Positions 46,498 through 58,136 of a stretch of 64,000 nt of DNA are shown one piece after another. This stretch comes from Silene conica (taxonomy: Eukaryota; Streptophyta; Magnoliopsida; Caryophyllales; Caryophyllaceae): positions 80,784,861 to 80,848,860 of the forward strand of contig CM055316.2 in the NCBI GenBank assembly GCA_029255685.2, given 5' to 3'. Position 1 is the stretch's first letter. Each line of letters opens with the position of its first letter. Position numbers and translations under genes: made by a program. Under the pieces are notes generated by a model. The model was not told where the DNA came from. It saw nothing but the letters and a program-made list of their open reading frames with translations, and did no database searches.

Positions 46498-49400
46498 AGT
46501 GCTACCTTGGTGCTTTATGAGTACGTAGGCAACTTAAGTAAATAATTTACTTAAGTGCAGCCACACCACCAAAAAAATCCTTTAACGAACTACGCTGGCT
46601 TGATCTTGCATTTTGTCCACCATGGTCACTTTGCGAGTACGTAGGCAGTTTGAGCAAACACTTTGTTCAAGTGCAGTCACACCAAAAGTCAAAGTCTATC
46701 AAAATCGCTCCTGGCCCGCAAGAGTTTAAACTGTGTACGGCTAAATCAACTTCAAATCGATCAGTCTTGAGGTATAAGTACGATCTTGATCGGCCATGCC
46801 TTTCGTAAGAAAATGAATGCCTTCCTATGTCTTATAGATCTCCAAGTGCCTTGCCTCCTTCGAAAAAGTGTTGTAGAGTATTTGTAGCTGATGGTGATCC
46901 ACAGCGAGCCTCTAACTATCCGTGATGGTCAGGATTGCTTCGATCATAGAATATTGTTCTTGCTCTCTAAATCTTCGAAGTTCTACTTCAAATCGGTCAT
47001 CACACTCGATCCTCCGTATAGACATAGACAGTTTTGCAAGGACCTTAGAGAAATTCGCGTTGCATGGCTGTTTGGCGAAATAGCATAGTGATTTGACTTG
47101 ATGAGCTACTTGCAATCCTTGTGTGATTTGACTCGAGGAGCGACTTGCAATCCTTGTGTGTTTTGACTGGGGGAGCTACTTGCAATTCTTGTGTGATTTG
47201 ATTTGGGGAGCGACTTGTAATCCTCTTGCGGTCAACTGGTTGACTTCCTGGCATGAGACTAAAACGAGTATCGAAAACTCGGATCCCTCGTTAGTCTTTC
47301 GTGGTTCATGAGTTGGGTACATTGCATAACACCCCTAAGGGAGTCGAAATGATCCACTCATGATTCTTCAAACGCTCTAGCAACCAATAGGACATGTTGT
47401 TTGCTTCATAACTTGAAATCCTCTTGTTCCCAGGTGCGTTGTTTAGCTTGATGAGAAGTCGGAATGAGCCTTCTTGAAAGTTTCACTTGCTCCCACGGTA
47501 GACTCAAAAAATATCGGAATGATCGAACTCGAACTTCCTCGACTGCTCTAGCGGCCAGTGGGACATGTTGCTTGCTTCATAGCTTGGAAGAGAAATAAAA
47601 CGAACCAACTCTGAGTAGCTTGAAATCCTCTTGCGTTCGACTAGACCAGTGTGTTGTTTAGCTTGATGAGAAATCGGAATGAGCCTTCTTGAAAGTTTCA
47701 CTTTCTCCCATGGTAGACTCGAAGAATATCAAAAAGATTGAACTCGAACTTCTTCATGGTTCCCAACGGTCAACGGGCCAAAAAATATCGAAATGATCTA
47801 ACTTGAACTTCCTGATAATCTTCAAGAATTGACGGACTGGTTCACGGCCCGAAGTATTTGAATTCTGCACCGGCTGACGTCATATGTTGATAACTCATAT
47901 AAGAAATCCAAATGACTCGGCTTATATGTCTCGAATTCTTCAGCAATCGACGAACAAGTTCGTTGCTTGAAAGTTTAAAAGCGAATTGAAAGACTTGTCT
48001 GAAATTTCATGAGTTATCCAAAGTGAACACCTGCACACATTATCAAATGACCAAACAGAAGGAAGGGACAATCTGTGCACATTCAAATCCAGATTCATAA
48101 AAGACATTCATAAAGCTAGCTGTAAAAGAAGGGGAGAAGTAAAGCAGCTCATCACATTGTGATTTGTACAAATCCATTACATTCAAAAGTGATAAAATAG
48201 TTAGAATCACAGTGGAGCCTACAATAATGAAATAAAACACTCTTTGTAATGGCATAGCTCACAGTCTTCAACTATTCCATGGCCAAAACTTTCATTTTTG
48301 CACAACGACACAATAAACACTTTGCTTGTCACCTATTTGTGTCAATGTCGAGCAAGCTCTATGACACCGAGTACGATTCTCAGCCGTTCCATTATCCGTC
48401 GTCCAAAAAAAATCTGGATTTTAGCCATTGTTCAGGAATTTTGACAAACGTCGGAACATGTTATACAAGCTATAACATTAACTAGGAAAAGAGCTATAAG
48501 AGAAATATGGTACGAGATTCTTTGGCGAATTTCAGAGGACGTACCTTTGTCGGGACCGGATGCAAGCGACGTGGCTGTGCATCATGCCTGTGTAAAAGAG
48601 TTGCACCTTCGTTTTCTTTTAGAGAGATCGTGTGTTGAGTGCAAAAATGACACAAGGTTGGTAATTGGTATATATATACTGGTTGTTAATACTCAGTATG
48701 AAATCAAAATCATTGAATGGCATGAATTTGCTACTTAATGAGTTTTTGTCCGTTGCCATTTTTTAAACGGTGGTCAGCTGGTCATTTGCTACTTAATGAG
48801 TAATTGATAAACATTGATGGTGGGGATTCGTGCCACAAATCATTAGTCAAATGCAAATTGATAACTCAAATGCCATTTACTAGAAAATATAGCCGGTGCA
48901 TTTCAATTCAAATGAGGATAGAGTGATAGACTAAGTGAAAGTGCTAAATTATGGGACATAATCTCATAATTTTTAAAGGGTTATTCGTCTATTATACGTC
49001 TCGAACAAGTCGAGCTACTTTGTGGTGTATAATATATTTTGAAGTCCCGAAGTTACTGGATTAATGTAAAATCGTTGAGTGGGCGTATTTTACCAAGGTT
49101 AAAAAAATTACTAAGATCAAAAAAAACGTTTACCATGTCAAAAAAACGACATGAGAAATATCAAATGTCACATGTCATTCTCTTTAAAAAATGTTCATGG
49201 ACGTTTAAGTCGAGATGAACGGCGGGGCAAGACAAAAATTCACGGGGTACTTCGACAACAAATTAAGTACTCATAGACTTCCAAGTCAAACAAAAAATCA
49301 TATGAGTACTGCTACGATAAGTTAAGTGCCCGAAGACTTCCAAGTCGAACCAAAATACGGGTACCCGTACGACGAGTTAAGTACCCGAAGACTTTCAAGT

Positions 49401-49715
49401 CAAAGAAAAAATTACATGTATACTATTACGATAAGTTTAGTATTCGTGTACTTTCAATTAAACAAAAAATTACATGTATACTATTACGATAAGTTTAGTA
49501 CTCATGGACTTCCAAGTCAGACAAAAATTCATATGGGTACTTTTACGACAAGTTAAGTACCCATAGACTTCCAAGTCAAATAAAAATTCATAGGGTACTC
49601 TTACGATAAGTTAAGTTCTCGTAGATTTCAAAGTCAAGCCAAAACAAAAAATTCGAGACCTCGCCACGTTTAAACACCCAAACAGTGTACGTAACAAGGT
49701 CCCGAGGGGGCAATT
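46498..49715 (+). other. Non-coding 3' region of the Tat-lineage fossil
   Basis: No gene. Three sets of repeats: two units with GAGTACGTAGGCA about 110 bases apart (46475-46690); four units of about 45 bases with GAGC(G/T)ACTTGCAATCC (47090-47225); and about seven units of near 60 bases with GTTAAGTAC..AGACTTCCAAGTC (49230-49640). Long repeat-rich 3' regions are usual in this lineage. Confidence 0.75.
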
Positions 49716-50400
49716 TGTAGGCACGGAAATTTTATTAAAGTGCCGAGAATAAAGCAAAATATATTATTTTAAGTTAATATCAAATTTTAGCTTAATTTAA
49801 TTATATTTGTCCCGTTTAATGGAGTTCGGGTCGACCCATATTACAAAATGGGTTATTTGAGCCCAAAAGCAAGCCAAGTGGTCACTTGGGCTCTGAACCA
49901 AACAATGTAGTCAATTGGGCCCAAAGGAGAAGTCAAGCCTACAAACAAGGCCCAAACTCAAGTCCATTTGTCAAGGGAGAAATTCTTATAATAAATAAGA
50001 CATTTCTCCACCATTTCAAGAGAAAAAGGAGGAAATCACTTTTACAAAAGAGAAAATCATTTGTCAAAGTGAAGAGAAAAGAGACATCAAAAGCTCTCAA
50101 ATTCTCTCTATAAATCATACTTGCAAGTAGACAACAAGCACTACAAAAATCGTGCCGCCTACTCAAGTAAACTCAAAGCAAATTCAAGCATTGAAGAGAG
50201 ATTCAAGTCAACGCGACCCTCTCAAGAAGCTAAAGTCAAGCAAGCGAGCCTCGAAGATCGTAGACTCGTAGTTTTTAACATTGTTGTAGAATCAGTGGAA
50301 TAATAGAGGTTGTACACATAACTTTCTGATATTATATAAACTCATTTGTCTATCTATTTTGTGTTACAATTTTTATTGCGATACAAAATTAGTTGCTACA
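49716..50400 (+). repeat. 3' LTR of the Tat-lineage fossil
   Basis: 685 bases, same ends as the 5' LTR. Follows the purine tract AGGGGGCAATT. Followed by GTAGC, the target duplication. Confidence 0.95.
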
Positions 50401-50794
50401 GTAGCTTTAAGCACGCCTTTAATCAATCAATCTGATCTTAGCATAGCGTTGGGCAAAGACTTGGCAAGCTATATTGCTAGCATAGTAACATATTTAAATA
50501 CGAACTGCCGAGCCGGTAGGCAATTCTACATGATAGGACGAGAGAGAATTACCAAAAACAGAGACTTTATTTAGAAAGATTTCGCTTGATCGAAATGTGC
50601 GGGTTTACGGTGTACTACGTAATTACTCTACTATATTCAAGGTCATTCTCTTCATTCAGACAACTCCTACTTAGGAAGCGCTTTAAACCGAGGAAGTTAT
50701 TAACCATCTATGTTACACCCACATACCACTAGAATCTCCTGGCCTTTCTTCACTTTTTGAACGTGGGTCGTCGTATTTCTTCAATATATACCCG

Positions 50795-52225
50795 TTAAAA
50801 AATGTATATAGATTTAAGTAAAAATACGTATCTATTCCGTCAAAAAATGTATCTAGGTTTAAATGAAAAAATGTATCTACTTCGTCAAAAAATTTAACTA
50901 GGTTTATGTACAAAAGTAAAAAAATGTATCTACACGTTAAAAAATGTATCTAGGTTTAAGTAAAAAAATGTATCTACTCCATTAAAAAATATATCTCGTT
51001 TTATGTAAAAAAGTAAAAAATGTATCTAGTCCGTCAAAAAATGTATCCAGGTTTAAGTAAAAAAAAAATGTATCTACTCCGTCAAAAAATGTAACTAGGT
51101 TTACGTAGAAAAGTAAAAAAAAATAACAAAAAACAAATGTATCTACTCCGTCAAAAGATGTATCTAAGTTTAAGTAAAAAAAATGTATCTATTTCGTCAA
51201 AAAATATATCTAGGTTTATGTAAAAAGTAAAAAAAAATGTATCTACTCCGTCAAAAACGTATCTAAGTTTAAGTAAAAAATGTATTTATTTCGTCAAAAA
51301 ATGTATCTAGGTTTATGTAAAAAAAAATAAAAAAAAAATGTATCTACCCCGTCAAAAAATGTATCTAGGCTTAAGTGAAAAAAAATGTATCTACCCGTAA
51401 AAAAATGTATCTAGGTTTATGTAAAAAAAGTAAAAAAAAATGTATCTACCCCGGCAAAAAATGTATTATTAAGTAAAAAATGTATCAATTCCGTTAAAAA
51501 ATGCATCTAGGTTTATGTAAAAATGTATCTACTCCGTAAAAAAAAAGTATCTAGGTTTAAGTAAAAAAAATGTATCTACCCCGTCAAAAACTATATCTAA
51601 GTTTATGTAAAAAAGTAAAAAAAAAAAATGTATTTATTCCTTCAAAAAATGTATTTAGGTTTAAGTAAAAAATGTATCTAATCCGTTAAAAAATGTATCT
51701 AATCCGTTAAAAAATGTATCTAGGTTTATGTAAAATAGTAAAAAAAAAAAAAAAAAATATCTAGTCTATCAAAAAATGTATCTAGGTTTATATAAAAAAA
51801 GTAAAAAAAAATGTATCTACTTCAACAAATGTATCTAGGTTTATGTAGAAAAACGTAAAAAAAATGTATCTACTTCGTCAAAAATTGTATCTAGGTTTAC
51901 GTAAAAAAGTAAAAAAAATGTATCTACTACTTCAAAAAATGTATCTAGGTTTATGTAAAAAAAAGTAAAAAAAAAATGTATCTACTCCTTCAACAAATGT
52001 ATCTAGGTTTATGTAAAAAAAAGTAAAAAAAAATGTATCTACTCCGTCAAAAAATGTATCTAGGTTTACGTAAAAAAGTAAAAAAAATGTATCTACTCCG
52101 TCAAAAAAATGTATATAGGTTTACGTAAAAAGGTAAAAAAGAAAAGTATTTACCCCGTAAAAAAATGTAACTAAGTTTGTGAAAAAAAGTAAAAAAAAAA
52201 TTATCTACTCCGTCAAAAAATCTAT
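50795..52225. repeat. Minisatellite, unit about 50 bp, GTATCTA/GTTTATGTAAAAAA
   Basis: Roughly 28 diverged units alternate AAAATGTATCTACTCCGTC and AAAATGTATCTAGGTTTATG with A-runs of varying length. It fills the right half of element 3. The scattered single-base changes between units point to an old array that expanded in place. Not coding, not CRISPR. Confidence 0.9.
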
Positions 52226-52327
52226 CTAGAATGTGGGTATTTCTTAACCATTGATTGTGTTTTAAAACAATGGACGTGACTCGTTCTCACCGTATGCACC
52301 GTATAATCGTTCTCACCCGATCCTAAA

Positions 52328-52399
<72 letters not shown>

Positions 52400-52404
<5 letters not shown>

Positions 52405-52823
52405 GAAATTTATACTCATAAAATCTATTCATAAAGATTTTATTGAAATTCTTTTATAATTTTTCAACTAATTTATCTTTATATAAATTGAATTTAGAGG
52501 GTCACCTTCTGAAATGAAAAGGTCATTTATGCTAGGAAATAAGATAAAATATGATTATAAACGCACAAAATAAGGAAATATATACATGCTTATTAACCAA
52601 CATATCCTATAAGAAAGGTAATAGGCTGATAATATTGGAAACTATATATCCTTTGTTTAGGGAAGTAAATAACTACCATTATTTACATAATATATTTATA
52701 TTTATAAGGAAGTATATTATTTATTTGGCTGTATAGTAAAGATTTTTAAATAGATGTATAAATAAAATTACGGTTTTTTTAACGTGTGCCATATCCAAAG
52801 TACGATTATATACGAACAAAAAG
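52400..52823 (+). promoter_or_regulatory. Upstream region of PMEI copy 2
   Basis: Begins right at the TA tract (GAAATTTATACTCATAAAATC) and reads through the place where the Helitron sits in copy 1 (near 52430). TATAAATA at 52757-52764, 67 bases before the ATG. Confidence 0.6.
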
Positions 52824-53402
52824 ATGATTCATCCCTCGAGTCTCCCTTTTCTGTACTTGTTCTTATTCATGTTTTGTACCTCTACGCTAACATGTTATGG
52901 CAATATTATTGAGGAAACATGCGCCAAAGTTAAGAAGGGCGATCCCGATAATATGAACTACGATTTTTGTGTCGCTGCTTTTAATTCTGTCCCCGAAAGC
53001 CGTGATGCTGATCTTACGACATTAGGCCAAATATCGATCGACTTAGCAGCACGCAATGCAACAGCCTCTATACCAACCATACAACGATTGCTTGACGATC
53101 CAAAGGTTGAAGCATACATTAAAAAAAATGTTTTGGCGGATTGTTTACTTGAATACTCTAGCGTTGGCAGCGACCTACAACCACAAGCAACATCATATTA
53201 CAAGGCCAAAAGATTTGACGAGGCTAAGATGATCGTAGGAGGTATAGCCTTTGCTGCAAACATATGTGAAGAGGACTTTTACGAGATGAAAGCGCCTTCT
53301 TTGTTACCCAAGGAAGATGCTGATCTGCGGCAGTTGGCTTACATGTCCGCTGGTGTCATCGATTTAGTTCAGCAAATTACAAACAAAAAAACAGGATCTT
53401 AG
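52824..53402 (+). CDS. Invertase/pectin methylesterase inhibitor (PMEI), copy 2
   Basis: Intronless, 192 residues, signal peptide about 1-26, cysteines at 33, 49, 107 and 148. It differs from copy 1 at about a dozen positions, including EETC for EKTC, NYDFC for NYGFC, NVLADCLLEYSSV for HVLGDCLREYSLV and ANICEE for ANTCEE, and one extra C-terminal serine. In several of these it agrees with copy 3, so copy 1 is probably the one that changed. A possible N-glycosylation site is at ARNATAS. It is likely secreted and acts on a PME or an invertase; the partner cannot be read from sequence. The upstream DNA ends at the TA tract that holds the nested elements. Confidence 0.92.
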   Translation: MIHPSSLPFLYLFLFMFCTSTLTCYGNIIEETCAKVKKGDPDNMNYDFCVAAFNSVPESRDADLTTLGQISIDLAARNATASIPTIQRLLDDPKVEAYIKKNVLADCLLEYSSVGSDLQPQATSYYKAKRFDEAKMIVGGIAFAANICEEDFYEMKAPSLLPKEDADLRQLAYMSAGVIDLVQQITNKKTGS

Positions 53403-53905
53403 TATTTTTGTGATGTAACAAGAATTTGGTCTTCTAAAAATAAATTTGTTCGTATTACTTAATGGTTGTGTTGATTGGCCAAATCTTGTGTTTTTATTTT
53501 TGTAAGATCGGTTTATTTAAATAACCATCTTAAATTCATTAGTATGTCGAGTATACTTATGAATTTAAGACTCTTATGTTAACTACTTGTACTAAAATTT
53601 ATCCAGCAGTCAAGCAATTAATCATTAGTCGGTATATGATCTGAATATCCTCGTCAACGACATCAATTCAGTATCGACCGCCGAACTATACTAATTAGTA
53701 ATTACAGGAATGTATGTAAATGGTTGCCAAAAAAAAAGGAATGTATGTAAATGATCATCCGTTGGTATATGATCTGAATACAACCCAAAGTATTAGGAGA
53801 ATATTACGGCATATATTGTAATATACCGTAATTTGAATAATATCATTATTAGAATAACGACCTTGTGTTTTATCTGACATATATCGTTTGTATTAACATA
53901 ACAAA
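53403..53905 (+). repeat. PMEI 3' flank, second full copy
   Basis: Nearly identical to 24526-25028; no gene. Confidence 0.7.
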
Positions 53906-54725
53906 ATTACTTTTTCACATACAAACTTTACTCTTTCACATTTTTCATAAAATTTTTATCTTCTAATTCTCCCAGTACTGAGGTAATATCGTTGATTGTT
54001 TATTTACCGGCGTAATTGTTAATTGTTTATTACGTTTGTCGTACATCCGTCTTTAATTGTTGCGTCGTCGCAGGTGTTTTCTTCAATTTGTTTTGTCTGC
54101 AAGTCTGCTTGCGTCATCAATGTTGTCCCTTTCGTTAGTCTGTAATTCTTGGCCTACTTAAAAAAAATTAATTAAAAACTAATTAAACAAAAACAAACTA
54201 ATTATTCTCAAATGGTAGTTCCTGACCACCTAGCCGCCTTAGCCCCTCTTTCAATCGGTTGTTCTCGAATGGTCAGTTAATTTTTGGCCTACTCTTTCTA
54301 GTACTCAAGGATCGGCTCTACATTGAAATTATTCGAATTTTGGGAACGAGAGTGGTAGGCTTAACCCTTATGGTCATCGGTGCCATGGTGCGCGACGGAG
54401 GGGTGCGCGGCAAGGGGAGGGAAGGGTTGCACGGCAGGAGGAAGGGGAAGGGGCAGCGGGAGGCCAGGGAAGGGTTGCGCGGCAGGAGGAGGGGGGAAAG
54501 GTGGCGGTCGGATGTCGGCGTAGTGGACAGGGCGGCGGTTTGGACGGTCGTGATATGACGGCGGTGAACGGAGTTGATGATGGAGGGACGGTGAACGGAG
54601 TAGTTGGTTTAAAAATATAAAGGAAGAGAGAAAATTAAAATTAATGGAGTGAATGTTAAAAAAATGACAAGGGTAGGGTGATAAAAATCGTATGTGAAAA
54701 AGTAAAATCCGTATTTAAAAATTGA
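53906..54725. mobile_element. MITE-like element with GC-rich core, second copy
   Basis: Same inverted ends and same place relative to the PMEI gene as 25029-25840, so it was duplicated with the block, not inserted twice. The GC core (54385-54590) differs from copy 1 by several small insertions. Confidence 0.6.
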
Positions 54726-55761
54726 AAAAAACCGTCATAAAGGGGAATAAAAACACATAGTTGGTATCTCTTGATGGTCACAAATTATGACCACTCCCAA
54801 TATGATCACATTTAAATTCGTCATAATTTATAACAAATTTTTAAATATTTTAAATTATGGTCATTTCTTAAATCTACAGATCTAATTTTTTTTATTATGT
54901 TAAAAAATTTACTTCATCATGTAAATAAATAATTTATTATATTCATAATATTGATATATTTTAGGAATTTACGAAAGTATGCGATTTTTTTAATGTTGTT
55001 TTTTTAAAAAAATGTTCATTATCTATATCTGATCAGATATTGGGGGAACTAATTATATTCGTAATATATTTTATTAATTTGTACTTTGGCTTTTTATTTT
55101 GTTTTTTTTGCACATGAATAAATATGCAAATTTTCCTTTCTTATGCATGTAGTATGCTTTTGTATATGATTTGATGTAAATTAGAAAAGTTTAACATAGT
55201 GAGATTAAAATTATGAAAAAATGGTATGAAAGATAAAATAAATAACTCAAAGTGATCGTGGGATTTCTAACAAATGAATTTTTTTTCACCCTATCTACCA
55301 CAGATACCTTCTGAGCGTGGTCACGCATTTCCAGTTCACTACTCCTCGAGTGGCCTTGAGATTTAAGATAAACCTGATAAGGGGTTGGACAATTCCTATC
55401 CAACCTCGGCTAACACAGTCCATTATAGAAAGTTCTAATTGTTTTAGCTTTATAGTATAGGGATAGTATAGGGATTATCTCGGCATATTAGTTGATTATG
55501 ATTTAGATCTTTAGATTAGTATAAATAATTGTATTAATTATTATTGTTATCTTTCGAGATCACAAACGGTTATCATCAATAATACTATGATTACTCGTGC
55601 GTAATTCCCGGTACCAGTGGCTGATCTTGAAGATATTATCTAGGAGGCCGAAAAGTAAATAACCTAATTTTACTTACAATTAAATAAGCAACCATTTATA
55701 TATAGTTTAAAGAAAGGTGTTTAAAAACACATTTTCTTATATGAACACACCTTTATACACA
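54726..55761. repeat. Remainder of the duplicated PMEI block
   Basis: 54726-55290 equals 25841-26394. 55290-55410 is the inverted copia tail scrap. 55430-55761 equals 26540-26880, including the LTR-like piece. The block ends at ACACCTTTATACAC, where the two copies diverge. Confidence 0.65.
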
Positions 55762-56158
55762 CACCAAAGAAAAACAATTTTCTTATAAACTAGAGATCTC
55801 AAAACAGCATCTGACAATTCGGCTCGTCCTATTATCGCTATCTTCATGTAGCTTTTGAGGGGATCCTTCGTTTGATTTATGAGATAAAACATAAATCTGA
55901 CTGGTTCTAAAGATTGTTGAGAGATTACTTGTACCCTTTGAAAGAACACGTTACGAACCATCAACGAACTACTCTTGACGATATTACTGATGAAACTAAA
56001 CCACAAATAAATGGATAAAACCCCGAAATAAAGGACGAAAACCCTAAGATAAGGGACGGAAAAACGATTCTCACCAAAAGGAAGACTTTATTGAATATAT
56101 TATAGATAAACGACAATAGGCTTGTCCAACAAACTTTTGTTCTCAAAAATTGGCGGCT
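55762..56158 (-). repeat. Duplicated LINE-tail piece and spacer
   Basis: 55762-56100 equals 27545-27900, joined directly to the PMEI block, so about 670 bases present in the first copy (26880-27545) are absent here. 56105-56158 equals 28600-28652. Confidence 0.6.
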
Positions 56159-56900
56159 TCTTTTTTTTTTTTTTTTTTTTTTTTTACAATTGGAAAAGTA
56201 CAACTAAGCAACGATAGCCTGCTTAGCCGCATTATGTGCCCTTACATTATACTTTCTACTAACATACGAAATATTAAAACAATGGAAAAAACCTAAGCAC
56301 TCATTAAGACTAGTAATGGTGTTTCTGCATGCAAAATTCAGACGCGTGCATCCAAGAAGCTGAAGAATCACATTTAAGCAATTAGAGACGATAGTAACAT
56401 GCAACTACCGATGTGAAATAGCCCACTTTGTTACTTTAAGCAGCGCTAAGGCTTCCGCATGCTCACTAGAGTCTGTAATCCCAGTTTCAGCAAAAACAGC
56501 AGCATCATCAGAGAAAAAATCATCAGAATCACCCGAACAACCCACAACCCATCCAAACCCTGCTTTACGATTCTGGTACCAGGCAGCATCCACAAAGACC
56601 CGAGGAGGAAGACAGTCAGAAGATCCGCAAATGAGAGGAAAAACTTTACCACACTTAAGTTCAAGAACAGTTTCCTCAAAATCAGAAGTATTCCACGAAG
56701 AAACCTGTTGAAGCTTCGGATGACCCAAAAGGGACAGAAGACCATTCTTCCTCTCATTATTGTGAATAGCTAAAATAGTTGAAGGTGAAATATCTTCATG
56801 CTTGAAAATAATCTGATTTCTAGCAATCCAAAAGGCGTAAAGTAGTGAAACAAAAGACACAACCAAAGCATCACCTTCTGATTGTGAATTATCTTCATGC
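56159..56900 (-). mobile_element. 5'-truncated L1-type LINE with poly(A), copy 3
   Basis: On the minus strand it ends in a poly(A) of about 25-30 bases (56159-56185). The body encodes the end of ORF2: FVSLLYAFWIARNQIIFKHE, then a C-terminal RNase H-like domain (RVFVDAAWYQNRKAGFGWVV ... SSEHAEALALLKVTKWAI ... ISYVSRKYNVRAHNAAKQA). One in-frame TAG (56405-56407) interrupts the domain; otherwise the frame is open. The long poly(A) and few defects point to a recent insertion. The 22-base sequence ATCTTCATGCTxGAAAATAATC appears near 56789 and at the right edge near 56889, perhaps from a rearranged 5' end. Confidence 0.85.
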
Positions 56901-56929
56901 TAGAAAATAATCTTGTTATCATCACTAAT

Positions 56930-57734
56930 ACTACGATTATCCTTTGAGGGTTGCTATTATATCCATTTTTCTCACCCAAATCTGTCACCAGCGCATGTTC
57001 TAACTTCTTTTTACACCACTTAAGATCACTTTATAGCATCGATATTCCCAAATTCACAAAATTTGCAGCCCATGTTTCTGAAATACCAAGAACTTGGATT
57101 TTCGTTATCGTTTAACACTCTAACGACCTCACCAAAAGTCATCAGTCAACTAAGCGCATTTCGAGATCGATATTGCTTATTTCATTTACGACATAGTTTT
57201 CTTACTTTCTAGCACGTACACGGTACATATGACTCGATCTTGTTTAATTTATGATGTAGTTTTGTAGTTTAAAGATGTAAAATCGAAGTTAGCCTTAAAA
57301 TTAATGAAATAATGTTAATACGCATAGCATAAATTAGTTGTGCACAGTCTTTGTTTTCGGCGTGAAAACCGCGCCTGACCACTACCTTTTGTGCCGCCGA
57401 AACTGCCATCAAACACCCTCGATTTTAGCGAGTATCACAACCCATCGTTAGTATTCACTGCCTTCATCCGCTGTAAGCAAAAAACCGCGTTAAAATGTGT
57501 TGAAAAAATATTCAAAACAGACCCCCAAAACCGCTGTACAGAGTCGCAATAAAGGTTGATTTGAGGCAGCTGATGGTATCGATTTGTGCTCTAAATTCAC
57601 GTCAGTTTGTGAAAATGTTTATCGCTTTAAATTAACCATCTTTGACCATTGATTGACTTCAGTTTTTGATACTCGAAGACTTTAATGGCACAAATTGACT
57701 TGATATAGTTCCGTAGTATTGGTGGAAGTAGGGT
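56930..57734 (+). repeat. PME flank unit F, without a gene
   Basis: Starts CCTTTGAGGGTTGCTATTAT and follows unit C closely, with the diagnostic GCAGCTGATGGTATCGATT at 57569. No PME exon. The companion repeat resumes at 58137 after a solo LTR. Confidence 0.75.
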
Positions 57735-58136
57735 TGTAAACCATTAAAATTTGAAACATACAATAATAATTAAAGAGAACAAAAATAATACGGAAAACAA
57801 GAATTTATTTGATTATCGAAAGATTATGGGATTACAATTTCCGTAACTCCCTTAGATTCCATCGATGGTTTTGATAGTACTACGAGTGTCTTAACGACTT
57901 AATCATCTTACCTACAATTTGTTAGCAGGAAGACAAGGTCATTTTTTAGACTTGATCCATGCTTTTCTCTAGCCTAAACATAACATTGTATTTATAGTGG
58001 AGTGGCTTGGAGGAGATGTTAGAATATTCTGAAATATGCTTAAATATTATCACAATATTTTTGATAATTATCTTTAAATGCTAAAGATACCAAATCATTA
58101 AAAGATATCGAAATATTAAATTTTCGGTTGTCTACA
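57735..58136 (+). mobile_element. Probable solo LTR (402 bp)
   Basis: Starts TGTAAACCATT, ends TTGTCTACA, inserted into the GGGGTGTAAAC repeat. The flanks are AGGGT and GGGGT, consistent with a 5-bp duplication that has lost or changed one base. Related flank units run uninterrupted here. No internal retroelement part. Confidence 0.6.

Larger units (their letters stand above)
40004..50400 (+). mobile_element. Ty3/gypsy Tat-lineage (Ogre/Retand-like) fossil, young
   Basis: Bounded by LTRs 40004-40685 and 49716-50400 and by a 5-bp target duplication GTAGC (39999-40003, 50401-50405). Parts seen: primer-site region after the left LTR, a gag-protease frame, a reverse transcriptase-RNase H frame, a long non-coding 3' region with GAGTACGTAGGCA words and tandem repeats, and a purine tract (AGGGGGCAATT) before the right LTR. 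The two LTRs differ at only about two places by eye, so the insertion is very recent. The set of pol parts is not complete, so the element counts as broken. Tat-lineage assignment rests on IDGGSGVNLMP, YVDDVVVKS and the long 3' region. Confidence 0.92.
39588..52330. mobile_element. (TA)n-seated element 3, split by a retrotransposon
   Basis: The left end (GATCCGGTGAGAACGATCATT near 39594) and the right end (reversed: GATCGGGTGAGAACGATTAT near 52324, then CGGTGCATACGGTGAGAACG) match those of element 2 and sit against TA tracts. Removing the Ty3/gypsy insertion at 40004-50400 leaves about 2.3 kb, most of the right part being the GTATCTA minisatellite. No protein is recognised in either half. Confidence 0.75.

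Noticed and set aside
50795-52225. CRISPR-like look of regular repeats
   Set aside because: Units are directly joined and diverged with no unique spacers; the setting is a plant nuclear genome, so this is a minisatellite.
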